The translations under genes were made by a program, and so were the position numbers. From Stagnimonas sp. (GTDB lineage: Bacteria > Pseudomonadota > Gammaproteobacteria > Nevskiales > Nevskiaceae), in NCBI GenBank assembly GCA_030652575.1, contig JAUSQI010000108.1, positions 1-43,107 on the forward strand: a stretch of 43,107 bases of DNA, read 5' to 3'. Of this stretch, positions 32,095 through 43,107 are shown in pieces (the first letter of the stretch is position 1; the number at the start of each line of letters is the position of its first letter). A model generated the notes under the pieces. That model did no database searches. It saw only the letters and a program-made list of their open reading frames with translations, and was not told the origin of the DNA.

Positions 32095-33780
32095 CTACAG
32101 CGTCAAGCGCCGCAGATCAGACAGCAGCTTGACCAGCACCACCGTAAACCGAGCCGCCTGAGCACCATCGATCACGCGATGGTCGTAGCTCAGCGACAGC
32201 GGCAGCATCAGGCGCGGTGCAAAGGCCTTGCCGTCCCACACCGGCTTCATCGTCGCCTTGCTCACACCGAGGATGGCAACCTCCGGGGCGTTGACGATCG
32301 GCGTGAAGCCGCCGGTCACGCCCAGGCCGCCGAGGCTGGAAATGCTCATGCAGCCACCGCGCATTTCATCCGGCTTCAGCTTGCCGTCGCGCGCCTTCTT
32401 GGCGAGCTCGCCGCAGTCGGTGGCGAGTTGTGCGACGCCCTTGGTCCAGACATCGCGCACCACCGGCACCACCAGGCCATTCGGCGTGTCGGCGGCAAAG
32501 CCCAGGTGGCAGTACTGCTTGAGGATGAGGTTCTCGCCATCGGGTGCGAGCGAGCTGTTGAACTCGGGGAACTGCCGCATCGCAGTGGCAATCGCCTTCA
32601 TCAAAAAGGGCAGCAGTGTCAGCTTCACGCCGCCGTCTTCGCTCGCCGACTTGCGGAAGCTCTCGAGGTCGGTGATGTCGGCCTCGTCGAACTGCGTCAC
32701 GTGCGGCACGTTGAGCCAGGCACGCGACAGATGCGCCGCACTCAGCTTGCGGATGCGCGCCAGTGGCTTGGTCTCGATGGCGCCGAACTGGCTGAAATCG
32801 ACGGCGGGGATGGGCGGGATGCCAGCACCACTGGTGGCACCCGCCGAACTCGGTTTCGCTGCGCCGCTACTCATGCGCGACTTCACGAAGGCCTGCACGT
32901 CTTCGATGGTGACGCGATCCTTCAGGCCAGTGCCTTTGACCAAGCTGACATCGACACCCAGTTCGCGCGCAAACTTGCGCGTTGCCGGGCCAGCATGGGC
33001 GCTGCTGTCGCCCGCCGCTGGCGCTGCCGCGGGCGGCGGCGGCTCCTTGGCGACCGCAGGCGGCGCACCGGCATCGGGCTTTGTCTCCGGGTCTTTCGCG
33101 ACCTCGGCTTTGGCACTCGGTGCCGCAGCGGGCGTTGCCGCTGCATCGGACTTCGCGCTGCCGCCGGCCACTTCGAGCTCGCAGATGAAGTCGCCGGGAT
33201 TGAGCTTGTCGCCGGCCTTGATCTTGAAGCCGCGCACGATGCCGGCGGCCGGGGCCGGCACTTCCATCGTCGCCTTGTCGGATTCGAGCACGATCATCGG
33301 CGCGTCCTTGGCGACCGTGTCGCCCTCGGCCACCAACACCTCGATCACCGGCACGTTCTGGTAGTCGCCGATGTCGGGCACGACCACTTTTTGCGTGCTG
33401 CTCGCGATGGGTTTGTCGGCGGTGGCTGGCTTGCTCGCTTCAGCCGCGGCCGGTACGGTCTTGGCCTGAGGGGCCGCTGCCTTTGCAGCGGGCGCCGGTG
33501 CAGCGGGCTTTTCTGCTTTGGGTGCTTCGGCTGCAGCACCCTCGGCCTCAAGCTGGCAGATCACTGCACCAGCCGAGAGCTTGTCGCCGATTTTCACCTT
33601 GAGGTTGCGCACGGTGCCGCCCGCAGGCGAGGGCACTTCCATCGTCGCCTTGTCGCTTTCCAGCACCAGCAGCACGCTGTCCTTGCCGATCTGCTCGCCA
33701 TCCTTCACCAGGATTTCGATGATCGGTACATCGTGGCTGTCGCCGAGGTCGGGCACTTTCACATCGATGAGATTGGCCAT
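32095..33780 (-). CDS. aceF: pyruvate dehydrogenase complex E2 (dihydrolipoyllysine acetyltransferase)
   Basis: A 561-residue E2 core of the pyruvate dehydrogenase complex. It has two N-terminal lipoyl domains with lipoylated lysines K44 and K169 in ESDKATMEVP, joined by Ala/Pro-rich hinges. The E3/E1-binding domain covers about 262-300 (ATRKFARELGVDV..VKGTG). The catalytic domain covers about 320-561 with active-site H534 in SYDHRVIDG. It starts 3 bp after aceE, and together they form an operon. No lpd (E3) gene follows within the window, so E3 must come from elsewhere. Confidence 0.98.
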   Translation of the reverse strand: MANLIDVKVPDLGDSHDVPIIEILVKDGEQIGKDSVLLVLESDKATMEVPSPAGGTVRNLKVKIGDKLSAGAVICQLEAEGAAAEAPKAEKPAAPAPAAKAAAPQAKTVPAAAEASKPATADKPIASSTQKVVVPDIGDYQNVPVIEVLVAEGDTVAKDAPMIVLESDKATMEVPAPAAGIVRGFKIKAGDKLNPGDFICELEVAGGSAKSDAAATPAAAPSAKAEVAKDPETKPDAGAPPAVAKEPPPPAAAPAAGDSSAHAGPATRKFARELGVDVSLVKGTGLKDRVTIEDVQAFVKSRMSSGAAKPSSAGATSGAGIPPIPAVDFSQFGAIETKPLARIRKLSAAHLSRAWLNVPHVTQFDEADITDLESFRKSASEDGGVKLTLLPFLMKAIATAMRQFPEFNSSLAPDGENLILKQYCHLGFAADTPNGLVVPVVRDVWTKGVAQLATDCGELAKKARDGKLKPDEMRGGCMSISSLGGLGVTGGFTPIVNAPEVAILGVSKATMKPVWDGKAFAPRLMLPLSLSYDHRVIDGAQAARFTVVLVKLLSDLRRLTL

Positions 33781-33783
33781 GAC

Positions 33784-36453
33784 TTACACCTGCCACGGAG
33801 CGGTGCGCTCCGGCTTGATGCCGTAGATCTTGATCGCCTGCGCCACACGCTCCTGCGGAATGGTGCCGAGATCGGCGAGCGCCTTGAGCGCCTTTACCGT
33901 CACCCAGCGGCGATCGACCTCGAAAAAGTCTCGCAGCGCCGGGCGGTTGTCGCTGCGGCCGAAGCCATCGGTACCGAGCACGTGGTAGGGCATCGGCACC
34001 CAGGGGCGAATCTGCTCGGGCCAGGCGCGAATCCAGTCGCTGGAGGCGATGGCAGGGCCGATCATGCCGCCGAGGCATTCCGCGATGTAGCTCTTGCGGG
34101 CCGGTTGCTCGGGGTGCAGCAGGTTCCAGCGCTCGACGGCGGCACCGTCACGGGCCAGCTCGGTGAAGCTCGGCACGCTCCAGACGTCGCTGGTCACGCC
34201 CCATTCTTCACGCAGCAAATCCGCCGCCGCAATCACCTCGCGCAGCAGCGCGCCACTGCCAAGCAGCTGCACATGCGGCGCGCCAGTGAACTCGTCGCTC
34301 TTCAACAGATACATGCCGCGTACGATGCCGCTCTCGACACCGGCCGGCATCGCCAGCTGCTGGTAGTTCTCGTTGTAGAGCGAGAGGTAGTAGTAGACGT
34401 CCTGGTGCTCGGCATACATCTCTTTCATACCGTGCTGGATCAGCACCGCCAGCTCGTAGCCGAAGGCGGGGTCGTAGGTGCGGCAGTTGGGGATGACACT
34501 CGCAAAGGTGTGGCTGTGGCCATCCTGATGCTGCAAGCCCTCGCCGTTGAGCGTGGTGCGGCCGGCGGTGGCACCCAGCAGGAAACCCCGCGCGCGCATG
34601 TCGCCCGCCGCCCAGGCGAGATCGGCGGTGCGCTGAAAGCCGAACATCGAATAGAAGATGTAGAACGGCAACAGCGCCACACCGTGATTGGCGTAGCTCG
34701 TGGCCGCCGCATTCCAACTCGACATCGCGCCCGCTTCGGTGATGCCTTCTTCGAGAATCTGGCCCTGGATGTCTTCCTTGTAATAGGCCAGCTGGCCGGC
34801 GTCTTCGGGGTTGTACTTCTGCCCGACGATCGAATAGATGCCGAGCGAGCGGAACATGCCCTCCATGCCGAAGGTACGCGCCTCGTCCGGGATGATGGGC
34901 ACCACGCGCTTGCCGATGTTCTTGTCGCGGCAGAGCGTCTGCAAAATCTGCACGAAGGCCATCGTCGTGCTGATCTCGCGCTCGCCGCTGCCGACCACGA
35001 TTTTCTCGAAGGTTTGCAGGGGCGGAATTTCGAGCGTTTCTTCCACCACGCGGCGCGCCGGCAGCGGGCCGCCCAAGGCATCGCGCCGCGCCTTCAGATA
35101 CTGGATTTCTGCCGAGTCTTCGGCTGGGCGATAGAACGGCGTCGAAGCAATCTGGTCGTCGGAGATCGGCACCTTGAAGCGATCGCGGAAGGCCTTGAGT
35201 GCTTCCTCGCCCATCTTCTTCTGCGAGTGCGTGACGTTCTGGCCTTCGCCCGCCTCGCCCATGCCGTAGCCCTTCACGGTCTTGGCGAGGATGACGGTCG
35301 GCGTGCCTTCGTGCTGGCTCGCGGCCGAGTACGCCGCATAGACCTTGTGCGGGTCGTGCCCGCCGCGATTGAGCTGGGCAATCTGCTCGTCGCTCCAGGT
35401 CGCGACCAGCGCCGTGAGCTCGGGGTATTTGCCGAAGAAATGTTCGCGCGTGTACGCGCCGCCCTTGGCCTTGAAGTTCTGGTACTCGCCGTCGACGGTT
35501 TCCATCATCGCCTGCAACAGCTTGCCGCTCTGGTCGGCCGCGATCAGCGGGTCCCATGCGCTGCCCCAGATCACCTTGATGACGTTCCAGCCCGCACCGC
35601 GGAAGGTGCCTTCGAGTTCCTGGATGATCTTGCTGTTGCCGCGCACCGGGCCATCGAGCCGCTGCAGGTTGCAGTTGACGACGAACACCAGGTTGTCGAG
35701 CTTCTCGCGCGCGGCAATGCCGATGGCACCGAGCGACTCCGGCTCGTCCATCTCGCCGTCGCCGCAGAAGCACCAGACCTTGCGGGTCTCGGTGTCGGCG
35801 AGGCCGCGGTGGTGCAGGTACTTCATCAGGCGCGCCTGATAGATCGCCTGGATCGGGCCCAGGCCCATCGAGACGCTGGCGAACTGCCAGTAGTCCGGCA
35901 TCAGCTGCGGATGCGGATAGCTCGACAGACCGGGTTCGAGCGCCTCCATGCGGAAGCGGTGCATCTCGGCCTCGCTGAAGCGGCCTTCGAGGAACGAACG
36001 CGCGTAAATGCCCGGCGTGTTGTGGCCCTGGATGTAGATGAGATCGGCGCCGTCCTTGTGATCGGGGCCTTTCCAGAAATGGTTGAAGCCCACGTCGTAG
36101 AGCGTGGCGGAGGACTGGAACGTCGCGATATGGCCGCCAATGCCGGCGTGCTCGCGGTTGGAGTTCACCACCATCGCCATCGCATTCCAGCGGATGATCG
36201 AGCGGATTTTCCATTCCAGCGCGTGATCGCCCGGCGAGCGCTCTTCCTGATCGGTCGGGATCGTATTCACATACGCCGTGTTGGCCGAGAACGGGATGTG
36301 CGCGCCGCTGCGCCGCGCTTTCTCCGTCAGCGCATCCAGCAGGAAGTGCGCACGCTCAGGGCCTTGCGACTTGAGCACGGACGCCAGCGCGTCCAGCCAC
36401 TCCTGGGTTTCGGTCGGGTCGTTGTCTGTTGCGATTGGATCGGGATTGCTCAT
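33784..36453 (-). CDS. aceE: pyruvate dehydrogenase E1 component (homodimeric type)
   Basis: An 889-residue thiamine-diphosphate enzyme that decarboxylates pyruvate and passes the acetyl group to AceF. It begins with NDPTETQEWLDALASVL and shows HIPFSANTAYVNTIP, the ThDP motif FCGDGEMDEPES continuing to the metal-binding NCNLQRLDGPVRGN, and YNENYQQ near the end. Length matches the E. coli type. No strong Shine-Dalgarno precedes ATG 36453. The upstream gap to topA (277 bp) holds a possible promoter, TTGCTG/TGGAAT spaced 17 bp, around 36530. Confidence 0.98.
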   Translation of the reverse strand: MSNPDPIATDNDPTETQEWLDALASVLKSQGPERAHFLLDALTEKARRSGAHIPFSANTAYVNTIPTDQEERSPGDHALEWKIRSIIRWNAMAMVVNSNREHAGIGGHIATFQSSATLYDVGFNHFWKGPDHKDGADLIYIQGHNTPGIYARSFLEGRFSEAEMHRFRMEALEPGLSSYPHPQLMPDYWQFASVSMGLGPIQAIYQARLMKYLHHRGLADTETRKVWCFCGDGEMDEPESLGAIGIAAREKLDNLVFVVNCNLQRLDGPVRGNSKIIQELEGTFRGAGWNVIKVIWGSAWDPLIAADQSGKLLQAMMETVDGEYQNFKAKGGAYTREHFFGKYPELTALVATWSDEQIAQLNRGGHDPHKVYAAYSAASQHEGTPTVILAKTVKGYGMGEAGEGQNVTHSQKKMGEEALKAFRDRFKVPISDDQIASTPFYRPAEDSAEIQYLKARRDALGGPLPARRVVEETLEIPPLQTFEKIVVGSGEREISTTMAFVQILQTLCRDKNIGKRVVPIIPDEARTFGMEGMFRSLGIYSIVGQKYNPEDAGQLAYYKEDIQGQILEEGITEAGAMSSWNAAATSYANHGVALLPFYIFYSMFGFQRTADLAWAAGDMRARGFLLGATAGRTTLNGEGLQHQDGHSHTFASVIPNCRTYDPAFGYELAVLIQHGMKEMYAEHQDVYYYLSLYNENYQQLAMPAGVESGIVRGMYLLKSDEFTGAPHVQLLGSGALLREVIAAADLLREEWGVTSDVWSVPSFTELARDGAAVERWNLLHPEQPARKSYIAECLGGMIGPAIASSDWIRAWPEQIRPWVPMPYHVLGTDGFGRSDNRPALRDFFEVDRRWVTVKALKALADLGTIPQERVAQAIKIYGIKPERTAPWQV

Positions 36454-36730
36454 ATCACTGCTGCCGTCGTCTGGACCTTGGGGATTACCCGCATGGTAAG
36501 TGCACCGGTGACCCAGTTGCCTAATTCCATAGGACTAACAGGGGTTCAGCAAAGGCGCAACGCGCCACTGGCTTTCATCGGGCCTTCGACCTTGGACCCC
36601 ATGAGAGGTACCGGCAAACGCAACCTCAGCAGGCTTGTGTACGGCTTCGCCTAATGGGCGAAACACATTGTTTTTCTCGTCGGGACTTGCTCCTGCCGCA
36701 TCCCATCTTCATTTGGCCAACCCTCTCGGA
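36454..36730. promoter_or_regulatory. intergenic region upstream of aceE, downstream of topA
   Basis: No gene or RNA was recognised. It contains a perfect TTCGCC-TAATG-GGCGAA hairpin (36646-36662) without a U-tract on the minus strand. The 8-bp palindrome CACCGGTG also lies near 36503-36510, about 50 bp upstream of aceE. A weak minus-strand promoter (TTGCTG, 17 bp, TGGAAT) is the best aceEF promoter candidate. A typical PdhR site was not found. Confidence 0.3.
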
Positions 36731-39172
<2,442 letters not shown>

Positions 39173-39189
39173 TTATTCCTGCACAGACG

Positions 39190-39215
39190 AAAACGCCCGG
39201 TGGATGACCGGGCGT
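39190..39215 (-). terminator. intrinsic terminator between smg and topA
   Basis: On the minus strand ACGCCCGGT and ACCGGGCGT form a perfect 9-bp stem around CATCC, running into TTTTCGTC. It ends transcription of smg about 70 bp after its stop and just upstream of topA. Confidence 0.75.
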
Positions 39216-39286
39216 GAGCTTATAAGCCTCGCGTGGCGGGCAATGCAACCCGACCACTCCTTATTAGTGCATCGGAAATCGCTTTC

Positions 39287-39754
39287 TCAATGCAGAAACG
39301 GCCCCGGCGCGTAGACCATGTCTTCGAGGTGCCAGGCACCTTCTTCTTCGCCCGGCTGGCTCACCAGAACCAGCAGGCAAACCCACTTCACACGTTCCAG
39401 ATCGACGTCGTCCTTGATCGCCAGCAGGCGCTCGATGACCAGTTCGCGCGACTCTGGGGTCAAGATGCCGAGCTGTTCGAGATAGAACAGGAAGCCGCGG
39501 CATTCGGTGGAGAGTTTGCTCATCTCCTCCGGCGCGTAGATGCGGATCACGCCCGGCGTGCCGAGCTGCGGGGCGCCCTGGCGCTGTTCTTCGAGGCCGC
39601 CCAGCCAGGCAAAGGCGTAATTGATTTCCTCGACGGGGAAACCTGCGGCGGAGAGTTCGTCCCGCAGAGTGTCTTGATACTCCGCGTCGTGAACCTCGGT
39701 GTCGTGATAGTTCTCGAACAAGAACATCAGCACATCCAGCACCGTTTCCTTCAT
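39287..39754 (-). CDS. smg: Smg / DUF494 family protein
   Basis: A 155-residue Smg protein (MKETVLDVLMFLFENY, then LSAAGF, then AFAWLGGL, RIYAPEEMSKLSTECRGFLFYLEQLGIL, and the C-terminal WVCLLVLVSQPGEE). Smg is always found with dprA and def-fmt in Gammaproteobacteria and Betaproteobacteria, but its function is not well established. I chose ATG 39754 from the conserved N-terminus. It lies 53 bp after dprA. Confidence 0.93.
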   Translation of the reverse strand: MKETVLDVLMFLFENYHDTEVHDAEYQDTLRDELSAAGFPVEEINYAFAWLGGLEEQRQGAPQLGTPGVIRIYAPEEMSKLSTECRGFLFYLEQLGILTPESRELVIERLLAIKDDVDLERVKWVCLLVLVSQPGEEEGAWHLEDMVYAPGPFLH

Positions 39755-39807
39755 GGCCGAACCCCTATCGGTTGTGAGGAGCAACTTGAATCGACACTAC
39801 CTGTAGA

Positions 39808-40908
39808 TCAGCGGCGTTGCAAGCGCATGAATCCACCGCCGGCCGCCGAGCCGGCGCGGCCGTCCAGTTCGAGCATCAAAAGTGCGGTGTTCACTTGCTC
39901 GGGCGACAGGCCGGTGGTCGTGATGAGTGCATCTACCGACTGCGGCGCGTCGGTGAGCGCGGCCAGCAGCGAGGCCGTTGCGGCATCGTCGCTGGTGGGT
40001 GCTACCGATACAGAAGCCACCGGCGCTTGCTCGCGCAGCCAGGCGCCGAGCTTGGGTGCCAATTCGAGCAGCACATCATCGACGCTCTCCACCAGCTTTG
40101 CGCCCTCGCGGATCAGCTGATGGCAGCCCTTGGCCAGCGGGTTGTGGATGCTGCCGGGGATGGCGAAGACCTCGCGGCCCTGCTCCATCGCGCGGCGGGC
40201 GGTGATGAGCGAGCCGGAGTCCCGCGAGGCCTCGACGACCAGCACGCCGAGGCTCAGGCCCGAAATGATGCGATTGCGGCTCGGGAAGTTTTGCGGCAGG
40301 GCCTCGGTGCCAGGGGCAAACTCCGACACCAGCGCGCCGCCGCCATCCAAAATCGCCTGCGCCAGCGCTTTGTGGCGCGCGGGGTAGACGCGATCAAGGC
40401 CCGTTCCACACACCGCGATGGTGGGCGCTTTTGCATCCAGCGCGCCGGCGTGCGCCGCGCCATCCACGCCAATGGCGAGACCACTGGTGATGAGCACGCC
40501 GCGCCTGGAGAGTTCAGCCGCAAAGCCGCGTGCGTTCTCAAGCCCTTGCGGGGTTGCGGAGCGCGCGCCGACCATCGCCAGCTGCGGTTGCGCCAGCAGC
40601 GCGCAGTCGCCGCGCACGAACAGGGCGAGCGGTGGCGTGGTGATGTTCTTGAGCTGCTCGGGGTAGCGGGCGTCTTGCAGAGTGACGAGGTGGCGATCAG
40701 CGCCGCCCGCAAGCCAGGCGGCATCGGCCTGCACTTGTGCGTCGTCTGCGTCGGGCAGCAACACTTTGGCGCGCTCAGCCCCGACCGACAGCCACTGCGC
40801 GGCGTTGGCGGCGCACACGGCATCGGCGCTGCCGAAGCGTTCGAGCAGCACCAGCGCATTGGCGTTGCGCAGCCCCTTGGCGCGGATCAGCCGCAGCCAG
40901 GCGAGCAT
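39808..40908 (-). CDS. dprA: DNA-processing protein DprA (Smf)
   Basis: A 366-residue DprA, the loader of RecA onto incoming single-stranded DNA in natural transformation. The Rossmann-like core has AMVGARSATPQGLENA, GLAIGVDGAAHAGAL, TIAVCGTGLDRVYPARH, SEFAPGTEALPQNFPSRNRIISGLS and EASRDSGSLITARRAMEQGREVFAIPGSI. The N-terminal SAM-like region and a C-terminal winged-helix domain (PQSVDALITTTGLSPEQVNTALLMLELDG) are present. The gene is complete and starts 3 bp after the LysM lipoprotein. Presence of dprA alone does not show that the organism is naturally transformable. Confidence 0.96.
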   Translation of the reverse strand: MLAWLRLIRAKGLRNANALVLLERFGSADAVCAANAAQWLSVGAERAKVLLPDADDAQVQADAAWLAGGADRHLVTLQDARYPEQLKNITTPPLALFVRGDCALLAQPQLAMVGARSATPQGLENARGFAAELSRRGVLITSGLAIGVDGAAHAGALDAKAPTIAVCGTGLDRVYPARHKALAQAILDGGGALVSEFAPGTEALPQNFPSRNRIISGLSLGVLVVEASRDSGSLITARRAMEQGREVFAIPGSIHNPLAKGCHQLIREGAKLVESVDDVLLELAPKLGAWLREQAPVASVSVAPTSDDAATASLLAALTDAPQSVDALITTTGLSPEQVNTALLMLELDGRAGSAAGGGFMRLQRR

Positions 40909-40911
40909 GGC

Positions 40912-42102
40912 CTAGCGTGCGATGGAGCCAGGCTCTGGATTGACGACGCGATCCAGGATGTGGATCGAGCGGTTGGCATCCATGATGAGGCCGTAGCTGA
41001 GGCCCGGCATCGTCTTGAAGACCATCAGCAGGCCGGAGTCGATGGCGGGCAGCACTTCCTGCTTGCCGGTGACGGGGTCCTTCACCTTGCGCGGTGCCTG
41101 CTTGATGCGCAGCACATGGCCCGGCTCCAGCCCCTGCTTGCTGCCGCGGTTGAGCGCGACGATCTGGTACTGGGTGATCTGCGACACGCCCTCGTAGACC
41201 GAGATGATCTTGCCGTCGACCGGCAGCGTGGGCACATGCGGATAGAAGTTGGCCTGGAAGTTCTCGGCCTCCGGCGGCATCAGCAGGTCGCCGGGCAGAA
41301 TCTCGCGGCGGGACTGCGTCAGCATGCCCTCGGCCGGTGTGCCGAAGGTCTTGATCTCGACCTCGCCCGAGGGGATGACCTCGTAGCCGAGCACTTCGCC
41401 GGTGTCGGGGTCCTTGTAGATGATGCCGCGCCGCACGGTGGAAAAATTGGGCGCGCTCGCGGCCGGCAGCTTCTTGATGAACACCGCCATGTTGGCACCG
41501 CCGATGATGTGCTCGTCGGCAAACGCCAAGATGTACGGCGCGCGGTTGATGGTGTCGAGATCGACGACGCGCGGGCCTTTCAGGAAGTTGCGGATCGCGT
41601 CGATCGGGATCGCCTGCAAGCCGTCGCCCAGCTGCGATTCGCGGATCTGCGGCGACAGCCGCTCCAGGTCTTCTCCCCGCGCCAGCACGGTGCGGCCGTT
41701 GACGTTGTAGAGCTCCAGCACATCGCCGGGGTAGATCTTGTGCGGGTTGGCGAGCTTGCCGTTGACGTACCACAGCTCGGGCCACTGCCAGGCATCGGCC
41801 AGATAGCGGTTGGCGATGCCCCAGAGCGTGTCGCCTTTTTTCACCACGTAGCGCAGCGGCGCATCGTCACGCAGGCCGTAGCCGGTCGCACCCGCCTGCG
41901 CCTGATTGAGGTCTTGCACCGGCTGCGCGTTGAGCGGCACGTTGGCCTGCGGATCGGGCGTGGTGGTCATCACCGGCGTCGATGCGGTTTCGGTGGCGGC
42001 CGGGGCAGTGACGCAGGCCGTGAGTAACGCTGCCATTGCCACAGCGCATAAACGCAGTCCCACAGGCAGCGAATACGGCCCGACAGCTTTATACTGCGTC
42101 AT
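40912..42102 (-). CDS. LysM-domain lipoprotein
   Basis: A 396-residue exported protein that accompanies dprA in many Gammaproteobacteria. The lipobox ALLTAC gives C30. A LysM peptidoglycan-binding domain covers about 84-130 (YVVKKGDTLWGIANRYL through NPHKIYPGDVLEL). A long C-terminal domain of unknown fold follows (for example NRGSKQGLEPGHVLRIKQ). GGGAG lies 8 nt before ATG 42102. It is divergent from def across 120 bp and heads the LysM-dprA-smg transcript. It probably anchors to the cell wall; role unknown. Confidence 0.92.
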   Translation of the reverse strand: MTQYKAVGPYSLPVGLRLCAVAMAALLTACVTAPAATETASTPVMTTTPDPQANVPLNAQPVQDLNQAQAGATGYGLRDDAPLRYVVKKGDTLWGIANRYLADAWQWPELWYVNGKLANPHKIYPGDVLELYNVNGRTVLARGEDLERLSPQIRESQLGDGLQAIPIDAIRNFLKGPRVVDLDTINRAPYILAFADEHIIGGANMAVFIKKLPAASAPNFSTVRRGIIYKDPDTGEVLGYEVIPSGEVEIKTFGTPAEGMLTQSRREILPGDLLMPPEAENFQANFYPHVPTLPVDGKIISVYEGVSQITQYQIVALNRGSKQGLEPGHVLRIKQAPRKVKDPVTGKQEVLPAIDSGLLMVFKTMPGLSYGLIMDANRSIHILDRVVNPEPGSIAR

Positions 42103-42222
42103 CTTGCGGCTCCCTTAGCAGCGTCGGTCGATTGTGGCATAAGTGCCTTGATCGTCAAACAGTTGCCGCCCAAAGTGCAAGTGATTGCGCAAGTCGTTTC
42201 GTATCTTCAAAGGAGCCCCGCC

Positions 42223-42732
42223 GTGGCCCTGCTCACCATCCTCCACGATCCCGATCCCCGTCTTCGCATCAAGGCCAAGCCCGTCACCGTATTCGACGCA
42301 CGCCTGCGCACGCTGATCGACGACATGTTCGACACCATGTACGACGCTCCCGGCGTGGGCCTTGCCGCGACCCAGGTCGCCGTGCCGCTGCGCGTTGCGG
42401 TGATGGACTGCGGCAACGAAGAAACCGGCGCGCAGAAGCTGGTGCTCGTCAACCCCGAAATCCTCGACCCTGCCGACAAGCAGGAGATGGAAGAAGGCTG
42501 CCTCTCGGTGCCCGACTACAAGGACAAGGTGCAGCGCTTCAACCGCCTGCGCCTCAAGGCGCTGGACGCCGACGGCAAGCCCTACGAGCTGGAAGCCGAA
42601 GGCCTGCTTGCCCAAGCCATCCAGCACGAGATCGACCATCTGGACGGCAAGCTCTACATCGACCTGCTCTCGCCCCTGAAGCGCGAGCGCTTCAAGAAAA
42701 AACGGCTCAAGGCCGAAAAGCGCGGCGATTGA
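42223..42732 (+). CDS. def: peptide deformylase
   Basis: A 169-residue metalloenzyme that removes the formyl group from nascent proteins. Its three motifs are intact: GVGLAATQ (44-51), EGCLSVP with metal ligand C93, and HEIDHL with H135, E136 and H139. The start is GTG 42223 with AGGAG 7 nt upstream. An in-frame upstream ATG at 42148 would add 25 residues without conservation. It is co-directional with fmt (25-bp gap). Confidence 0.97.
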   Translation: MALLTILHDPDPRLRIKAKPVTVFDARLRTLIDDMFDTMYDAPGVGLAATQVAVPLRVAVMDCGNEETGAQKLVLVNPEILDPADKQEMEEGCLSVPDYKDKVQRFNRLRLKALDADGKPYELEAEGLLAQAIQHEIDHLDGKLYIDLLSPLKRERFKKKRLKAEKRGD

Positions 42733-42757
42733 TGCCGCTCGCAATGGGATTGCTCCC

Positions 42758-43107
42758 ATGAAAATCGTTTTTGCCGGGACGCCCGAGTTCTCGGTGGCCG
42801 CCCTCAACGCGCTGCATGCCGCCGGCCACGACATCGTCGGCGTCTACACCCAGCCTGACCGTCCCGCCGGTCGCGGCCAGCGGCTCACCGCCTCGCCCGT
42901 CGCCGCACGCGCCGTCGCGCTCGATTTGCCCGTGTTCAAGCCGGAATCGTTTCGCAAACAGCCCGAAGCCATCGACGAGCTGCGCGCCTTGGCACCCGAA
43001 CTGATGGTGGTGGTCGCCTACGGGCTGATCCTGCCGCAGGCGGTGCTGGATATCCCCGCACGCGGCTGCCTCAACATCCACGCCTCGCTGCTGCCGCGCT
43101 GGCGCGG
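42758..43107 (+). CDS. fmt: methionyl-tRNA formyltransferase, N-terminal part
   Basis: The first 116 codons of Fmt, which formylates initiator Met-tRNA; the rest lies beyond the window. The N-terminus [18 protein letters not shown], the tRNA-binding loop [34 protein letters not shown] and the folate-site [13 protein letters not shown] are all visible. It follows def, the usual operon partner. Confidence 0.97.
   Translation, partial: MKIVFAGTPEFSVAALNALHAAGHDIVGVYTQPDRPAGRGQRLTASPVAARAVALDLPVFKPESFRKQPEAIDELRALAPELMVVVAYGLILPQAVLDIPARGCLNIHASLLPRWR

Noticed and set aside
32080-36654. A 1524-codon plus-strand open frame opposite aceEF
   Set aside because: Antisense shadow of aceF, aceE and the gap; composition typical of GC-rich shadows, and no domain is recognisable.
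36646-36662. Hairpin TTCGCC/GGCGAA after topA as a terminator
   Set aside because: No U-tract on the minus strand; the T-run on the plus strand is 6 bp away and no plus-strand gene precedes it.

Overview
The window is ordinary chromosome of a high-GC gammaproteobacterium. The evidence is gene order: def-fmt divergent from a LysM gene, then dprA-smg-topA; lptM-lysA; cytochrome c4-dsbA divergent from engB; and polA facing engB. A GlyGly-CTERM surface protein, tandem M13 peptidases and REP-like palindromes coding for an in-frame SHSREGGNP/SRVRGND segment point towards the Xanthomonadales/Nevskiales side of the class. This placement is an inference. I see no prophage, transposase, CRISPR array, rRNA or tRNA.

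Layout. 1-819: 5' part of mnmG (minus). 975-5141: a plus-strand signalling cluster of PAS histidine kinase, single-domain response regulator, REC-PAS-GGDEF diguanylate cyclase and BLUF blue-light sensor. 5155-7777: minus-strand Mpo1/DUF962 protein, M14 carboxypeptidase, dsbA and cytochrome c4. 7928-8605: engB. 8604-~8725: a strong candidate C-rich small RNA on the minus strand between engB and polA. 8885-13304: polA (with an in-frame REP-like doublet), lysA and lptM (minus). 13387-17600: esterase, class-I glutamine amidotransferase, YhhN, a propeller-like lipoprotein, and exported msrB-msrA. 17524-22796: a divergent pair of large secreted proteins of unknown role, one a 1092-residue Asp-box/GlyGly-CTERM protein and the other a subtilisin-like lipoprotein. 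22793-27576: free-methionine-R-sulfoxide reductase and two tandem M13 metallopeptidases, each M13 gene closed by an intrinsic terminator. 27694-32060: acyl-CoA thioesterase-like protein, alkyltransferase-like protein, DUF72, PhzF, a Lys/Ala-rich histone-like protein and a small lipoprotein. 32095-36453: aceF and aceE. 36731-42102: topA, smg, dprA and a LysM lipoprotein. 42223-43107: def and the start of fmt.

How the parts fit. Envelope redox and repair is well represented: DsbA, cytochrome c4, exported MsrA and MsrB, and a cytosolic fRMsr. The first four plus-strand genes look like a light- and PAS-sensing module that could feed into c-di-GMP. The most interesting non-coding signal is the engB-polA small RNA. 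It has three consecutive stem-loops with C-rich loops (anti-Shine-Dalgarno type) and a terminator whose wobble pair forms only on the minus strand. It sits at the same place and orientation as Spot 42 in E. coli. Loop 2 is fully complementary to the Shine-Dalgarno of the big secreted Asp-box protein in this window. Another notable signal is an intrinsic terminator for dsbA written inside the signal-peptide codons of the next gene.

Limits: start codons were chosen by eye from Shine-Dalgarno spacing and family length. Promoters are suggestions only. No similarity search or folding program was run.
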